Shown in pieces: positions 16,011-23,490 of a stretch of DNA of 64,000 nt (its first letter is position 1; every line of letters starts with the position of its first letter). The notes beneath the pieces were generated by a model. It was given only the letters and a program-made list of their open reading frames with translations, had not been told where the DNA came from and ran no database searches. Both the position numbers and the translations under genes were made by a program. The stretch is from Mesorhizobium sp. L2C084A000 (GTDB lineage Bacteria > Pseudomonadota > Alphaproteobacteria > Rhizobiales > Rhizobiaceae). Location: assembly GCF_000502875.1 (NCBI RefSeq), contig NZ_AYWX01000002.1, positions 424,690-488,689 of the forward strand, written 5' to 3'.

Positions 16011-16724
16011 CTAGGCATGGGCATGATCTCGGTGGCGCGAGACCTTCTCGCGGTTACCGCAGGTGCGCATGCTGCACCAGCGCCGCTTGCCGCCTCGCGA
16101 CGTATCGAGGAAAAGCCAGCCACAGCGAGGGCAGGAATGCAGCCTGTCGCGCGGCAGGGTGAAGAACGCTTCGATGGACAGCATGGCCAGCAAGGCGGTG
16201 ACGGCATCCGGGTCCCGCCACCGGGCAAGGGCAAGCTTCGGTCTGGTGCGATCCAGCTCGATAGAGCCGGCGGCAAGCGAGCTTGCCGTGCGCGAGAATA
16301 ACACGCCTAGAGCAATTCCAGGAAAAGTGTGAAGCGGTTTTCCGTCCGGGATTGCGTCAAAACAAAGAGTTAGAGCAGCTCGCCGTTTCCGTGAAACGGT
16401 GAAATGATCTAGCGGTTCGACCGCGGACGGTTTGCCGGCGGCGATTGACTCGAAAACCTGAAATGACGCCTCCCGCACTTCGCGGACCCGTTCCACGAAC
16501 CGCCCATCCGCTATCTCGGCGACGGCCTGCGCCTGGCGATCGTCGGCAAGCCCTGAGGCGTTGAACCAGTTCGCAACATCCCGGACGGACTTAAACAGTT
16601 CATTATCAGCTGCTGGCACCCGCCGGTCGAACACGGCGTTCGACAGGTCCAAAGCGGGATGCCCGCCTATGAAGTGATCCGGCACCCATTCGGTGTGTGC
16701 ATGGCTCACGGAACATAACCTCAT
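16011..16724 (-). CDS. ABATE / CGNR zinc-finger regulator carrying a repeat-encoded insert
   Basis: Stop at 16011. Start uncertain: ATG 16724 is used here, a GTG at 16709 just after AGG is possible, and the frame is open to 16829. The N-terminal part (HFIGGHPALDLSNAVFDRR, DNELFKSVRDVANWFNASG) is an ABATE domain. The C-terminus (CPRCGWLFLDTSRGGKRRWC, then MRTCGNREKVSRHRDH) is a CGNR zinc finger, so a small DNA-binding transcription regulator. Between them about 35 residues (LDHFTVSRKRRAALTLCFDA and onward to TFPGIALG) are encoded entirely by the intergenic repeat copy at 16307-16412. The repeat keeps the frame open and both domains look intact. Divergent from the alpha/beta hydrolase gene, its possible target. 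Confidence 0.8.
   Translation of the reverse strand: MRLCSVSHAHTEWVPDHFIGGHPALDLSNAVFDRRVPAADNELFKSVRDVANWFNASGLADDRQAQAVAEIADGRFVERVREVREASFQVFESIAAGKPSAVEPLDHFTVSRKRRAALTLCFDAIPDGKPLHTFPGIALGVLFSRTASSLAAGSIELDRTRPKLALARWRDPDAVTALLAMLSIEAFFTLPRDRLHSCPRCGWLFLDTSRGGKRRWCSMRTCGNREKVSRHRDHAHA
16307..16412 (+). repeat. Mesorhizobium-type intergenic repeat, copy B, inside the CGNR gene
   Basis: Starts CTAGAGCAATTCCAGGAAAA, continues with GTGTGAAGCGGTTTTCCGTC, TTGCGTCAAAACAAAGAG and ends in the hairpin CCGTTTCCGTGAAACGG plus TGATCTAG. The minus-strand reading is nearly the same as copy A at 14334-14440, so the two are inverted and about 1.9 kb apart. Here the element lies wholly inside an open reading frame. 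Confidence 0.82.
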
Positions 16725-16818
16725 TACTTGCATTATACGGTTACAAGATGAATCACTATCACACCGATATACGGTGTCAAAGCCACCCCAGATCGGCGCG
16801 AGAGCCTGGAGAGAGAGG

Positions 16819-17727
16819 ATGTGCAGCAATCGTTACAAGACCCGCCACCAGACCATCAATGTCGACGGCCTCGACATCTTCTATCGTCATGCCGGCGACC
16901 CGGGCAGGCCGGCAATCCTGCTGCTGCACGGGTATCCGACTTCGTCGCACGTCTATCGAAATGTCATCGAACCGCTGGCGGAGACAGCCTATGTGGTGGC
17001 GCCGGATCTGCCCGGTTTCGGCTTTTCGTCCGCCCCTTCCATCGATGCCTATGACTACACGTTCGAGAACCTGGCCAACACGATCGAAGCCTTCATCGAG
17101 GCCCTCGGCCTCCAGCGATTCTTCCTCTACATCACTGACTTCGGCACGCCCGTCGGCTATCATCTCGCCACACGGCGGCCGGATCGCATCCTCGGCCTGA
17201 TCGCGCAGGACAGCAACGCTCATGACGAGGGGCTGGGACCGGAATGGGACGCGCCGAAGGCGTTCCTCGCCGAACCGACTGAAGAAAACCGCGCCAAACT
17301 GCCGGACTGGATGAATTTCGAGGGGACCCGGAACCAATATATCGGCGGTCTCCCCGAGCGTCTGAAGGTGTTGTTTCCGCCCGAGGGTTGGTATCTCGAT
17401 ACGGAGCGTCTGGCGAGGCCCGGCAACACCGACATTCAGTTCGAACTCTTCACCGATTATGGCTCGCACATCGCCCGCTTCCCGGCCATCCAGGCCTATC
17501 TCCGCGACCAACAGCCAGCATGCCTCGTGCTGTGGGGACGGCACGACGCCTTCTTCGCGCTGGACGAGATCATGGCCTACAGCCGCGACCTCGACGCAGT
17601 CGAAATCCATGTCTTTGAGAGCGGACACATGCTTCTCGAAACGCATCATCGCCAATGCGCGGCTCTCATCGCTCACTTCATCCACGAGGTGGAGACTGGG
17701 GTATTTCGCGAACCTGCCGGGCGCTGA
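16819..17727 (+). CDS. Alpha/beta hydrolase, epoxide hydrolase / haloalkane dehalogenase type
   Basis: 302 residues from the ATG at 16819, with GGAGAGAGAGG just upstream. The frame is open earlier without a plausible start. The oxyanion-hole motif is HGYPTSSHVYRNV. The nucleophile elbow reads YITDFGTPVGYHLA, putting an Asp and not a Ser at the nucleophile position, as in epoxide hydrolases and haloalkane dehalogenases. The acid is likely in WGRHDAFF and the general base in ESGHMLLETH. No signal peptide. Divergent from the CGNR regulator with about 95 bases between, which contain TTACAAGATG and TATCACACCGATAT words. Substrate unknown. Confidence 0.85.
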   Translation: MCSNRYKTRHQTINVDGLDIFYRHAGDPGRPAILLLHGYPTSSHVYRNVIEPLAETAYVVAPDLPGFGFSSAPSIDAYDYTFENLANTIEAFIEALGLQRFFLYITDFGTPVGYHLATRRPDRILGLIAQDSNAHDEGLGPEWDAPKAFLAEPTEENRAKLPDWMNFEGTRNQYIGGLPERLKVLFPPEGWYLDTERLARPGNTDIQFELFTDYGSHIARFPAIQAYLRDQQPACLVLWGRHDAFFALDEIMAYSRDLDAVEIHVFESGHMLLETHHRQCAALIAHFIHEVETGVFREPAGR

Positions 17728-17737
17728 ACGTCGGCGC

Positions 17738-18664
17738 TCAAACCGCCACTTCGATGGGCTCGGCAAGCCTGGGATTGGCCCGCGCGGCGATCAGGCAGCC
17801 GGCGACGATCAGGCACGCTCCGGTCAAGGTGGTCCAGGTCGCCTCCTCGCCGAAGAAGAACCAGCCGAGCGCGACCGCCCAGATAAAGGCCGAGTATTCC
17901 GTCGGGATCAGATATTGCGCTTCGGCGCGGGCGTAGGACCAGCTCATCAGGAACTGCCCGGCAAGCGACAGCACCGTCACCCCGGCCAAAGGAAGCCAAA
18001 GATTGCTCGGTAGGGCGACGGCAAGCCAGGGTGCTGCGAGACCGAGGAGGATGGCAACGCAAAGGTTCTGGAACAGCATGATCTCGATGGGCTTGGCCAA
18101 CTGCGCCTGTTGCCGGGCGAGGATCAGATTGTAGCCGTAGAACACCGTCGACACGAGCACCGCTGCCGTGCCGAGCATGGCATCTTGCGAATAGTCTGCC
18201 TTCCCGAACTGGCCGGCCATGATGATGGCGACACCGGCAATGCCGGCCAAAGATGCCCAGACAGCCTGGCGCCGGATCCGTTCGCCCAGCAGCAGCGCGG
18301 CGAGAAACAGGGCAAACAAGGGCGCCACGAAACTGAGCCCGATCGCCTCCGCGAGCGGCAGCCTGGCCAAGCCCCAGAAGAAGGATATCAGGACGATGCC
18401 GACAATCGCGGCACGCAGCGCATGCAGCCTCAGCACCGGAACGGTTGGCGTTAGGCGCGGTCCCGCCAACCAGGCCGCGCCCGCGACCACGGTCGCGACC
18501 ATGCTGCGCCATAGCAAGGTGTTGTAGACGCCGACCGCGATGACCAGGATCTTCATCGCCGCATCCATCCCGGACAGCAGGAAGATCGCAAGCGCGCAAA
18601 CGAGCACCGGGATCATCGGGGAAACGGCGCCGGTCAGGCTGGATGTCTTCACGGCTTCACTCAT
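17738..18664 (-). CDS. EamA/DMT family transporter
   Basis: 308 residues from the ATG at 18664. The frame is open to 18772, but the N-terminus before 18664 is not conserved-looking. About ten hydrophobic segments in the 5+5 EamA arrangement are visible, for example PMIPVLVCALAIFLLSGMDA, AAIVGIVLISFFWGLARL, GLSFVAPLFALFLAALLLGE, SLAGIAGVAIIMAGQF, GTAAVLVSTVFYGYNLILAR and TLTGACLIVAGCLIAAR. LAEAIGLSFVAPLF is the usual end-of-domain motif. It is an inner-membrane drug/metabolite transporter with no inferable substrate. The stop is 10 bases from the stop of the convergent hydrolase gene. Confidence 0.88.
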   Translation of the reverse strand: MSEAVKTSSLTGAVSPMIPVLVCALAIFLLSGMDAAMKILVIAVGVYNTLLWRSMVATVVAGAAWLAGPRLTPTVPVLRLHALRAAIVGIVLISFFWGLARLPLAEAIGLSFVAPLFALFLAALLLGERIRRQAVWASLAGIAGVAIIMAGQFGKADYSQDAMLGTAAVLVSTVFYGYNLILARQQAQLAKPIEIMLFQNLCVAILLGLAAPWLAVALPSNLWLPLAGVTVLSLAGQFLMSWSYARAEAQYLIPTEYSAFIWAVALGWFFFGEEATWTTLTGACLIVAGCLIAARANPRLAEPIEVAV

Positions 18665-18773
18665 GTGACGGATTGCAGCCGGATATATCAGGCCACAGGG
18701 CGCGACCAGATGGCAGTCCCGTCGATGTAGCAGTCCAACCCCGATTGGCGTCGTGTTCGCGGCTATCGCCATA

Positions 18774-19754
18774 TCAGGGTATCAGTACCACCTTCCCGGT
18801 CGACCGGCGCTCATCCAGCAACCGGTGCGCTTCCCCGGCCTGGTCGAGCCGGAATCTGCCGCCGATCGTGACCTGCAGCCGGCCGCTTGCCGCCATTTGG
18901 AACAGTTCGGACAGGCTGGCTTTCAGCACATCGGCAGACAGCAGCGGCAGCAGCGCGAAACCCCTGAGTGACTGGTTGCGGCCGATCAACTGCTCCAGAT
19001 CGGAGGCAGCGAGGCCAAAGCGCCCGAGCGCAGCAAAGACCAGTTCGCCGCCAGGCGCCAGAGCCTCAAGTGAGGCAGCGGTCAGCGCACCGCCGACTGT
19101 GTCGTAGATGACGTTGGCGCCCTCCCCGCCGGTGAGGTCGCGGACGCGAGCGGGCCAGTCCGGCTTGGTATAGTCGACTGCGGCATCGGCGCCGAGCGAC
19201 AAGGCGAAATCCAGCTTTGCCTTGCCGCCGGCGGCTGCGATCACCTGGCGTGCGCCCTTCAGCCTGGCCAGTTGGACAAGCAGCGTTCCCACACCGCCCG
19301 ATGCGGCCGGCACCAGCACCGCCTTGTCATCGGGCGGGCTTTGCCGAAGCAGATGAAGGGCCGTCAGCCCCTGCACCATCAGCGCCGTGGCAGCCTCGAA
19401 CGGCAGCGCATCCGGCAGCGGCACGACGAGATCGGCTGACATCGTCACCTGCTCCGCATAGCCGCTGTGGGGACGCTGCGACATGAACAAAGGCGCGGCC
19501 ACGCGGCGACCCAGCAATTGTGCATCCACGCCTTGCCCGACGGCCTCGACGACACCCGCCGCCTCGACGCCCGGGATCATCGGCAGTTGCGGCGTCACCG
19601 CGTAGCGGTTCGCGCGCATCAGCACTTCGAAGAAGTTGATCCCGGCGGCATGGACACGAATCAGCACCTCACCGGCCTGCGGCACCGGGGTCGGCAGATC
19701 GACCACCTCCAGCATCTCGGGACCGCCGAAGCGGCTGAGTTGAATGGCTTTCAT
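18774..19754 (-). CDS. NADPH:quinone oxidoreductase (zinc-free MDR family)
   Basis: 326 residues from the ATG at 19754, preceded by GGAGTTTGCC. The N-terminal GroES-like domain has MKAIQLSRFGGPEMLEVVDL and AAGINFFEVLMRANRY, with PMIPGVEAAGVVEAVGQGVD. The cofactor domain has LVPAASGGVGTLLVQLARLKGA and the second-strand segment IAAAGGKAKLDFALSLGA. The catalytic and structural zinc ligands are absent, as in quinone oxidoreductases (Qor). The divergent HxlR gene 97 bases away mirrors the known QorR/qor arrangement in other bacteria, which suggests control by electrophile or quinone stress. That is inference from layout. Confidence 0.87.
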   Translation of the reverse strand: MKAIQLSRFGGPEMLEVVDLPTPVPQAGEVLIRVHAAGINFFEVLMRANRYAVTPQLPMIPGVEAAGVVEAVGQGVDAQLLGRRVAAPLFMSQRPHSGYAEQVTMSADLVVPLPDALPFEAATALMVQGLTALHLLRQSPPDDKAVLVPAASGGVGTLLVQLARLKGARQVIAAAGGKAKLDFALSLGADAAVDYTKPDWPARVRDLTGGEGANVIYDTVGGALTAASLEALAPGGELVFAALGRFGLAASDLEQLIGRNQSLRGFALLPLLSADVLKASLSELFQMAASGRLQVTIGGRFRLDQAGEAHRLLDERRSTGKVVLIP

Positions 19755-19851
19755 GGCAAACTCCGATAGCACTGGCATCGGCAGCGGTTTGCCACTATCT
19801 GCGGAGCCTCGACTACACACTCATTTGTCCCCTGCTGACCAGGAGGTGACC
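19755..19851. promoter_or_regulatory. Divergent qor / hxlR control region
   Basis: 97 bases between divergent starts. It contains the inverted repeat GGCAAAC (19756-19762) / GTTTGCC (19788-19794) and partly symmetrical CCGATAG / CTATCTGCGG words nearby. This is the expected HxlR operator position. The left arm overlaps the ribosome-binding region of the oxidoreductase gene. AGGAGGTGACC directly precedes the HxlR start. Confidence 0.45.
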
Positions 19852-20256
19852 ATGCCAGATCCCAAGAGAATGCCGATCAAAAGACTGCCGATGCTGCCGG
19901 CGGAACGGGCGCTGAAAGTGATCGCGGGTCGCTGGAAGGCGGTTATCCTCTACCATCTCTTCGATGGTCCCCGGCGCCTGTCGGCGCTCAAGACGCTGAT
20001 GCCGGGCATCACCCAGAAAGTGCTGATCCAGCAGCTGCGCGAAATGGAAGAGCACGGCCTGGTCAGCCGTGAAATCTTCGCCGAAGTGCCATCGCGCGTC
20101 GAATATTCGGCGACGCGCCTCGGCCTCAGCCTCGAGCCGATCCTGCTGGCGCTCTGCCAATGGGGCCAGCACCACGCCGACGAGTTGAACGAGACGAACC
20201 GCCTCGCAGACTGCATCATCCGGCCGAGGCAGGCGACGCATGCACAAATGGCATAA
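19852..20256 (+). CDS. HxlR family transcriptional regulator
   Basis: 134 residues from the ATG at 19852 with a perfect AGGAGGTGA site. HxlR winged helix: ALKVIAGRWKAVILYHLFDGPRRLSALKTLMPGITQKVLIQQLREMEEHGLVSREIF, then EVPSRVEYSATRLGLSLEPILLALCQWGQ (quoted in pieces of one continuous domain). The usual N-terminal redox cysteine of QorR-type members is not present. The only cysteines are in the C-terminal helix (ALCQWGQ) and near the end (ADCIIRP). Divergent from the quinone oxidoreductase gene and 44 bases upstream of an MBL-fold hydrolase on the same strand, so it may control both. Confidence 0.9.
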   Translation: MPDPKRMPIKRLPMLPAERALKVIAGRWKAVILYHLFDGPRRLSALKTLMPGITQKVLIQQLREMEEHGLVSREIFAEVPSRVEYSATRLGLSLEPILLALCQWGQHHADELNETNRLADCIIRPRQATHAQMA

Positions 20257-20300
20257 ATCGAATTGACGGGGCGACGCGGGCTGCCCGTCGCAGGTTGTCG

Positions 20301-21134
20301 ATGTCCACAGAACGGATCGAAAAAATGCGCCGCATAGCTTCAGGCGACCTTTATCAGACCTACGATCTTGGTGACTTGCGCATCACCTCCTTGCGCGATG
20401 GCTATGTCGACATGCCGATCGGACGGCTTCGGCAACGCGGCGACAAGCCATTTGGCGATGAATTGCCGCAACAAGTCGCGTTGGTTGGTGGTCAACTCAG
20501 GCTTTCCGTCAATGCCTTCGCGATTGACGATGGAAACGGGATCATCTTGATCGATACCGGCGCCTCGAACGCCTGGCATCCCACCATGGGCCGACTTCCC
20601 GAGGCGCTGGACGAAGCTGGCATCGATGCAGGACGAGTCCGTACCGTCTGCTTCACCCACACGCATCTCGACCACATCCATGGTCTTGTGCTTGCCGACG
20701 GCCGCGACGCTTTCCCGCGCCTGGCGCGCTTGCTCGTTCCCGGGGAAGAACTCGGCTTTTTTCGCGCCGAAGCGCGGCTCGAACGATTTCACGGCATGGC
20801 GGAACCCTTCGAAGCCGGAGACCGTATCGGGACACATGTCGACATTGTCGGCGCTCATGGCCATGAAGCGGGACACAGCTGCTTTCGTGTTTCTGCCGGC
20901 GGCGAACCCATTCTGATTTGGGGCGACACCGTTCACGTCCCATCGCTTCAGTTCGATCGACCTGAGGTGACATGGGAATTCGACGCCGATCAGGACCAGG
21001 CGCGCGAAAGCCGGTTGCGGTTGCTGGCGCTTGCAGCCGACGATCATTGTTTCGTCGCCGGCGCGCATCTGGATTCGCCCGGCATCGGCCGCGTCGTCCG
21101 ATCCGGCGCCAGCTTTCAATTCGAGCCGCTATAA
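20301..21134 (+). CDS. MBL-fold metallo-hydrolase
   Basis: 277 residues from the ATG at 20301. The metallo-beta-lactamase fold motif HTHLDHIHG (about residues 118-126) supplies the HxHxDH zinc ligands. Other ligands are likely in HGHEAGHSCF and in LIWGDTVHV. LIDTGASNAWHPTMGRLPEALDEAGID resembles the quorum-quenching/alkylsulfatase-like group of MBL hydrolases with a small-molecule substrate. There is no signal peptide, so it is cytoplasmic. It follows the HxlR gene by 44 bases and shares its strand. The preceding HxlR is a plausible regulator. Convergent with the FMN reductase gene. Confidence 0.85.
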   Translation: MSTERIEKMRRIASGDLYQTYDLGDLRITSLRDGYVDMPIGRLRQRGDKPFGDELPQQVALVGGQLRLSVNAFAIDDGNGIILIDTGASNAWHPTMGRLPEALDEAGIDAGRVRTVCFTHTHLDHIHGLVLADGRDAFPRLARLLVPGEELGFFRAEARLERFHGMAEPFEAGDRIGTHVDIVGAHGHEAGHSCFRVSAGGEPILIWGDTVHVPSLQFDRPEVTWEFDADQDQARESRLRLLALAADDHCFVAGAHLDSPGIGRVVRSGASFQFEPL

Positions 21135-21142
21135 TTGAAAAA

Positions 21143-21162
21143 GGGCGACGCAAGCGCCGCCC
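21143..21162 (-). terminator. Terminator of the FMN reductase gene
   Basis: Hairpin GGGCGaCGC-AA-GCGcCGCCC. On the minus strand it is followed by TTTTTC. It lies about 30 bases beyond the stop of the minus-strand reductase gene and just after the stop of the convergent hydrolase gene. Confidence 0.7.
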
Positions 21163-21194
21163 CGGATCCTTGGGAGGATAATTCGAATTGGCGG

Positions 21195-21800
21195 TCAGGC
21201 CGCCTTGACTTCCTCGGCAACGGCGTCGGCCTGACGCGCTGCCTTGAGCACCTTGGCCCACCACGCAACATCGTTGACCAGCGCGGTGGCGGCCTGGTTC
21301 AGATGCTCGAGGTCTTCCAGCTTCTTCTCGCCCTGGCGGACGGCGAGGAAATCGCCCCAGGCGATATGGACGGCCGACTTGACCGGCGCCATCTGCAATT
21401 CGACGGCATACAGTCTAAGCTGTTCGACGGCACGCGAGCCGCCGACGCTGCCATAACCGACGAAGCCGGCCGGCTTCTTGTTCCATTCATTGGCGGCGTA
21501 GTCGATGGCGTTCTTCAGCACGGCCGTCGGGCCATGATTGTATTCGGCGGCGGTGAAGATGAAGCCGTCGAATTCGGCGACCTTCTTCTGCCAGCGCTGT
21601 GCCACTTCGTTCTGCGACGGCGCCCAGGCGGAGGATGCGACCTCGTCGAAGAACGGCAGCGGGAAGTCGCGCAGGTCGACGATCTCGACATCGATGTCGG
21701 CGTGCGACTTGGCGATCTTGGCGATCCACTGGGTTGGCACATCGGCGAAACGAGCGGCGCGCGTCGATCCGACGACGATAGCAATTTTGGGTTTGGACAT
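21195..21800 (-). CDS. NADPH-dependent FMN reductase family protein
   Basis: 201 residues from the ATG at 21800, with AGGAG upstream. Flavodoxin-like NAD(P)H:FMN/quinone reductase: KIAIVVGSTRAARFADVPTQW is the phosphate-binding loop, FIFTAAEYNHGPTAVLKNAIDY the second FMN-binding motif, and PAGFVGYGSVGGSRAVEQLR the third. This family reduces quinones, azo dyes or chromate. It is divergent from an HxlR regulator over a 50-base spacer with a clean dyad, a typical redox-stress regulator/target pair. Confidence 0.88.
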   Translation of the reverse strand: MSKPKIAIVVGSTRAARFADVPTQWIAKIAKSHADIDVEIVDLRDFPLPFFDEVASSAWAPSQNEVAQRWQKKVAEFDGFIFTAAEYNHGPTAVLKNAIDYAANEWNKKPAGFVGYGSVGGSRAVEQLRLYAVELQMAPVKSAVHIAWGDFLAVRQGEKKLEDLEHLNQAATALVNDVAWWAKVLKAARQADAVAEEVKAA

Positions 21801-21825
21801 AAGGGCTCTCCTTGCACGAAGTACT

Positions 21826-21842
21826 GGTATCATTTGGATACC
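21826..21842. promoter_or_regulatory. Candidate HxlR operator
   Basis: Perfect inverted repeat GGTATC-ATTTG-GATACC in the 50-base spacer between the divergent FMN reductase and HxlR genes. Another partial half-site, GATAC, lies at 21854-21858. The size and spacing fit a dimeric winged-helix regulator. Assignment to HxlR is by position. Confidence 0.6.
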
Positions 21843-21850
21843 TGCGCTAT

Positions 21851-22258
21851 ATGAGATACTGCAAACGCGATGCACAAGAAGGCACTTTTTTGTTACCGAG
21901 GCACCCACACCGCACCGAGGACTGCCGCGCCATCTCGGAAATCCTGCAGCGCGTCGGCGACAAATGGACCGTTCTGGTCGTCGGCAAGCTGGGCGACGGA
22001 CCGCTGCGTTTCAACGAATTGCGTGCTGCCGTCGGCGGCATCTCGCAGAAGATGCTGACCACCACCTTGCGCGGGCTGGAGCGTGACGGCTTCGTCACCC
22101 GCACCGTGTTTCCAACCATTCCGCCGCGCGTCGATTATGAGCTGACCGAACTCGGCCACGAGCTGCTGATCCCCGTCAGCGCACTGAGCGAATGGGCGCG
22201 TGCGAACACCATGCGCGTCAAGGCGGCGCGCGAAAAATTCGACGACGCCCGCGTCTGA
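21851..22258 (+). CDS. HxlR family regulator, redox-type with N-terminal cysteines
   Basis: 135 residues from the ATG at 21851. A TTG at 21812 is an alternative, but it would overlap the dyad. HxlR domain: ISEILQRVGDKWTVLVVGKLGDGPLRFNELRAAVGGISQKML, then TTTLRGLERDGFVTRTVFPTIPPRVDYELTELG and SALSEWARAN (one continuous domain, shown in parts). A Cys lies immediately before the first helix (TEDCRAIS), the position used for thiol sensing in YodB/HypR/QorR-type members, and another at residue 4. It is divergent from the FMN reductase. Electrophile or disulfide stress sensing is inferred. Confidence 0.9.
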   Translation: MRYCKRDAQEGTFLLPRHPHRTEDCRAISEILQRVGDKWTVLVVGKLGDGPLRFNELRAAVGGISQKMLTTTLRGLERDGFVTRTVFPTIPPRVDYELTELGHELLIPVSALSEWARANTMRVKAAREKFDDARV

Positions 22259-22408
22259 AACCCTTGCGCTGCAAGGGATTCAGACCCGCACGCAACATCC
22301 GGCTTGCCTGATCGGAAATTCTATCTCGGCTGCGCGGATCGTTGCCCGAATGCACGCGCCGTTTTGGCTGGTGGATTGCCGCTCATGCCGTCCGCTGACG
22401 GCTGCCGC

Positions 22409-22612
22409 TCAGGCTCCTGATGTGCGGACATCGCATCGCGCGGCGGCACAGGTATCACACCGTGCGCCCTGCTCGCCGGGAGCCTGTTCCCCATGCGTGC
22501 AGGCACTGCGCGAGATATCTTCCTTCACCTCCGCGTAAGCGGTCACGCCGAGCAGGCATGTCGTCGCGACCAGGGCTGCCACGAGCCAACCGTTCAGCAG
22601 ATGTTGACGCAT
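22409..22612 (-). CDS. Small secreted cysteine-containing protein, unknown
   Basis: 67 residues from the ATG at 22612, preceded by an excellent GGAGGAGAGACA site. The N-terminus is a signal peptide (LLNGWLVAALVATTCLLGVTA, cleavage likely after AYA). The mature part is about 40 residues with four cysteines (SACTHGE, ARCDTCAAARCDVR) and no domain I recognise. The strong ribosome-binding site and good signal peptide are the main support. It could be a small periplasmic protein or a degenerate remnant of a longer one. Monocistronic. Confidence 0.55.
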   Translation of the reverse strand: MRQHLLNGWLVAALVATTCLLGVTAYAEVKEDISRSACTHGEQAPGEQGARCDTCAAARCDVRTSGA

Positions 22613-22728
22613 TGTCTCTCCTCCGATTGCAGCAGGATCAGGCTTGGAGGCAACCATCGGATGTCGCGAAACGGGTCTCCAGGCGGGGCACTGTTACAAA
22701 TGACCAAGCGTGGGAAAAACGGCTCGCG

Positions 22729-23124
22729 TCAGCTTTCGGCAGGAACTGCTTTCGGCTTGCCCTCGCCATCCAGCGCCACCATGACGAAATCGGCATGGGT
22801 GACCTTTTCCATCAGGTCGGAGAGGTAGCGCTGCGCCCAGGCTTCGACCTTGAGCGTCATCGAGGTGCGGCCGACGCGCTCGACATGGGTGTAGATGCAC
22901 AGCGTGTCGCCGATCTTCATCGGCTTGGCGAAGGACATTTCCTTGACCGCCGCCGTCACCACGCGGCCCTTGGCGCGCTCGGCGGCGCGGATGCCGCAGG
23001 CCAGGTCCATCTGCGCCATCACCCAGCCGCCGAAAATGTCGCCGGCCGCATTGGCGTCCGAAGGCATGGCCAGGGTGCGCAGCGTCAGATCGCCAAGCGG
23101 CCGTCCTTCAGCGTAGTGCACCAT
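22729..23124 (-). CDS. Acyl-CoA thioesterase, YciA/hot-dog type
   Basis: 131 residues. Hot-dog fold thioesterase with TLRTLAMPSDANAAGDIFGGWVMAQMDLACG. The Asp in DANAAGDIFGGW and the following helix form the YciA/BFIT active site. VTAAVKEMSFAKPMKIGDTLCIYTHVERVG gives the next strands. It hydrolyses acyl-CoAs, controlling CoA pools in the cytosol. No neighbours on the same strand suggest an operon. The stop-side flank leads into the small secreted protein gene about 115 bases away. Confidence 0.9.
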   Translation of the reverse strand: MVHYAEGRPLGDLTLRTLAMPSDANAAGDIFGGWVMAQMDLACGIRAAERAKGRVVTAAVKEMSFAKPMKIGDTLCIYTHVERVGRTSMTLKVEAWAQRYLSDLMEKVTHADFVMVALDGEGKPKAVPAES

Positions 23125-23295
23125 GCGAGAAATCCTTCGAGACCGGCCGCCCTCGATCCCGTATCGTCACGGCGCCCGAAGGTCAACGCGCCACGACATG
23201 GCCACACGGCTCCGAACTGACAAAAGACCTGCGATAGCCGGGCCGCGGTGTCGGCAGCTTTTTTGCCGGCAGCTTTTCACGATAGGAATTTTTTC

Positions 23296-23378
23296 TTGAC
23301 TTGGTGCCCTCAGCTATGGTAGATTTTTGCCTATGGTGCTGATTTGCGCCAGTGACCCGCCGCACAGGCGGGTTTTTC
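23296..23378 (+). ncRNA. Candidate small RNA with promoter and terminator
   Basis: A stand-alone transcription unit in a 366-base gene-free gap. TTGACT (23296-23301), 18 bases, TAGATT (23320-23325) resembles a housekeeping promoter. About 25-30 bases later comes CCCGCC-GCACA-GGCGGG (23356-23372) followed by TTTTTCG. Both flanking genes are on the minus strand and no plus-strand gene lies upstream for 1 kb, so the terminator has no coding gene to serve. The predicted RNA is short, about 45 nt. I do not recognise it as a named sRNA. Confidence 0.5.
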
Positions 23379-23490
23379 GTTGGATGCACCGTCAGCCAAC
23401 GCCCCGCGAAGGCTCCGTTAACCCGAGTTGGTGGGCTCTGGCATGGCGGTGAGTGGAAGACGGCAGTTCGCATCACCCGGCGAAGGTCGA

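Noticed and set aside
23183..23476. 97-residue minus-strand frame downstream of purC
   Set aside because: Low-complexity basic translation, no ribosome-binding site, overlaps the candidate sRNA promoter and terminator.
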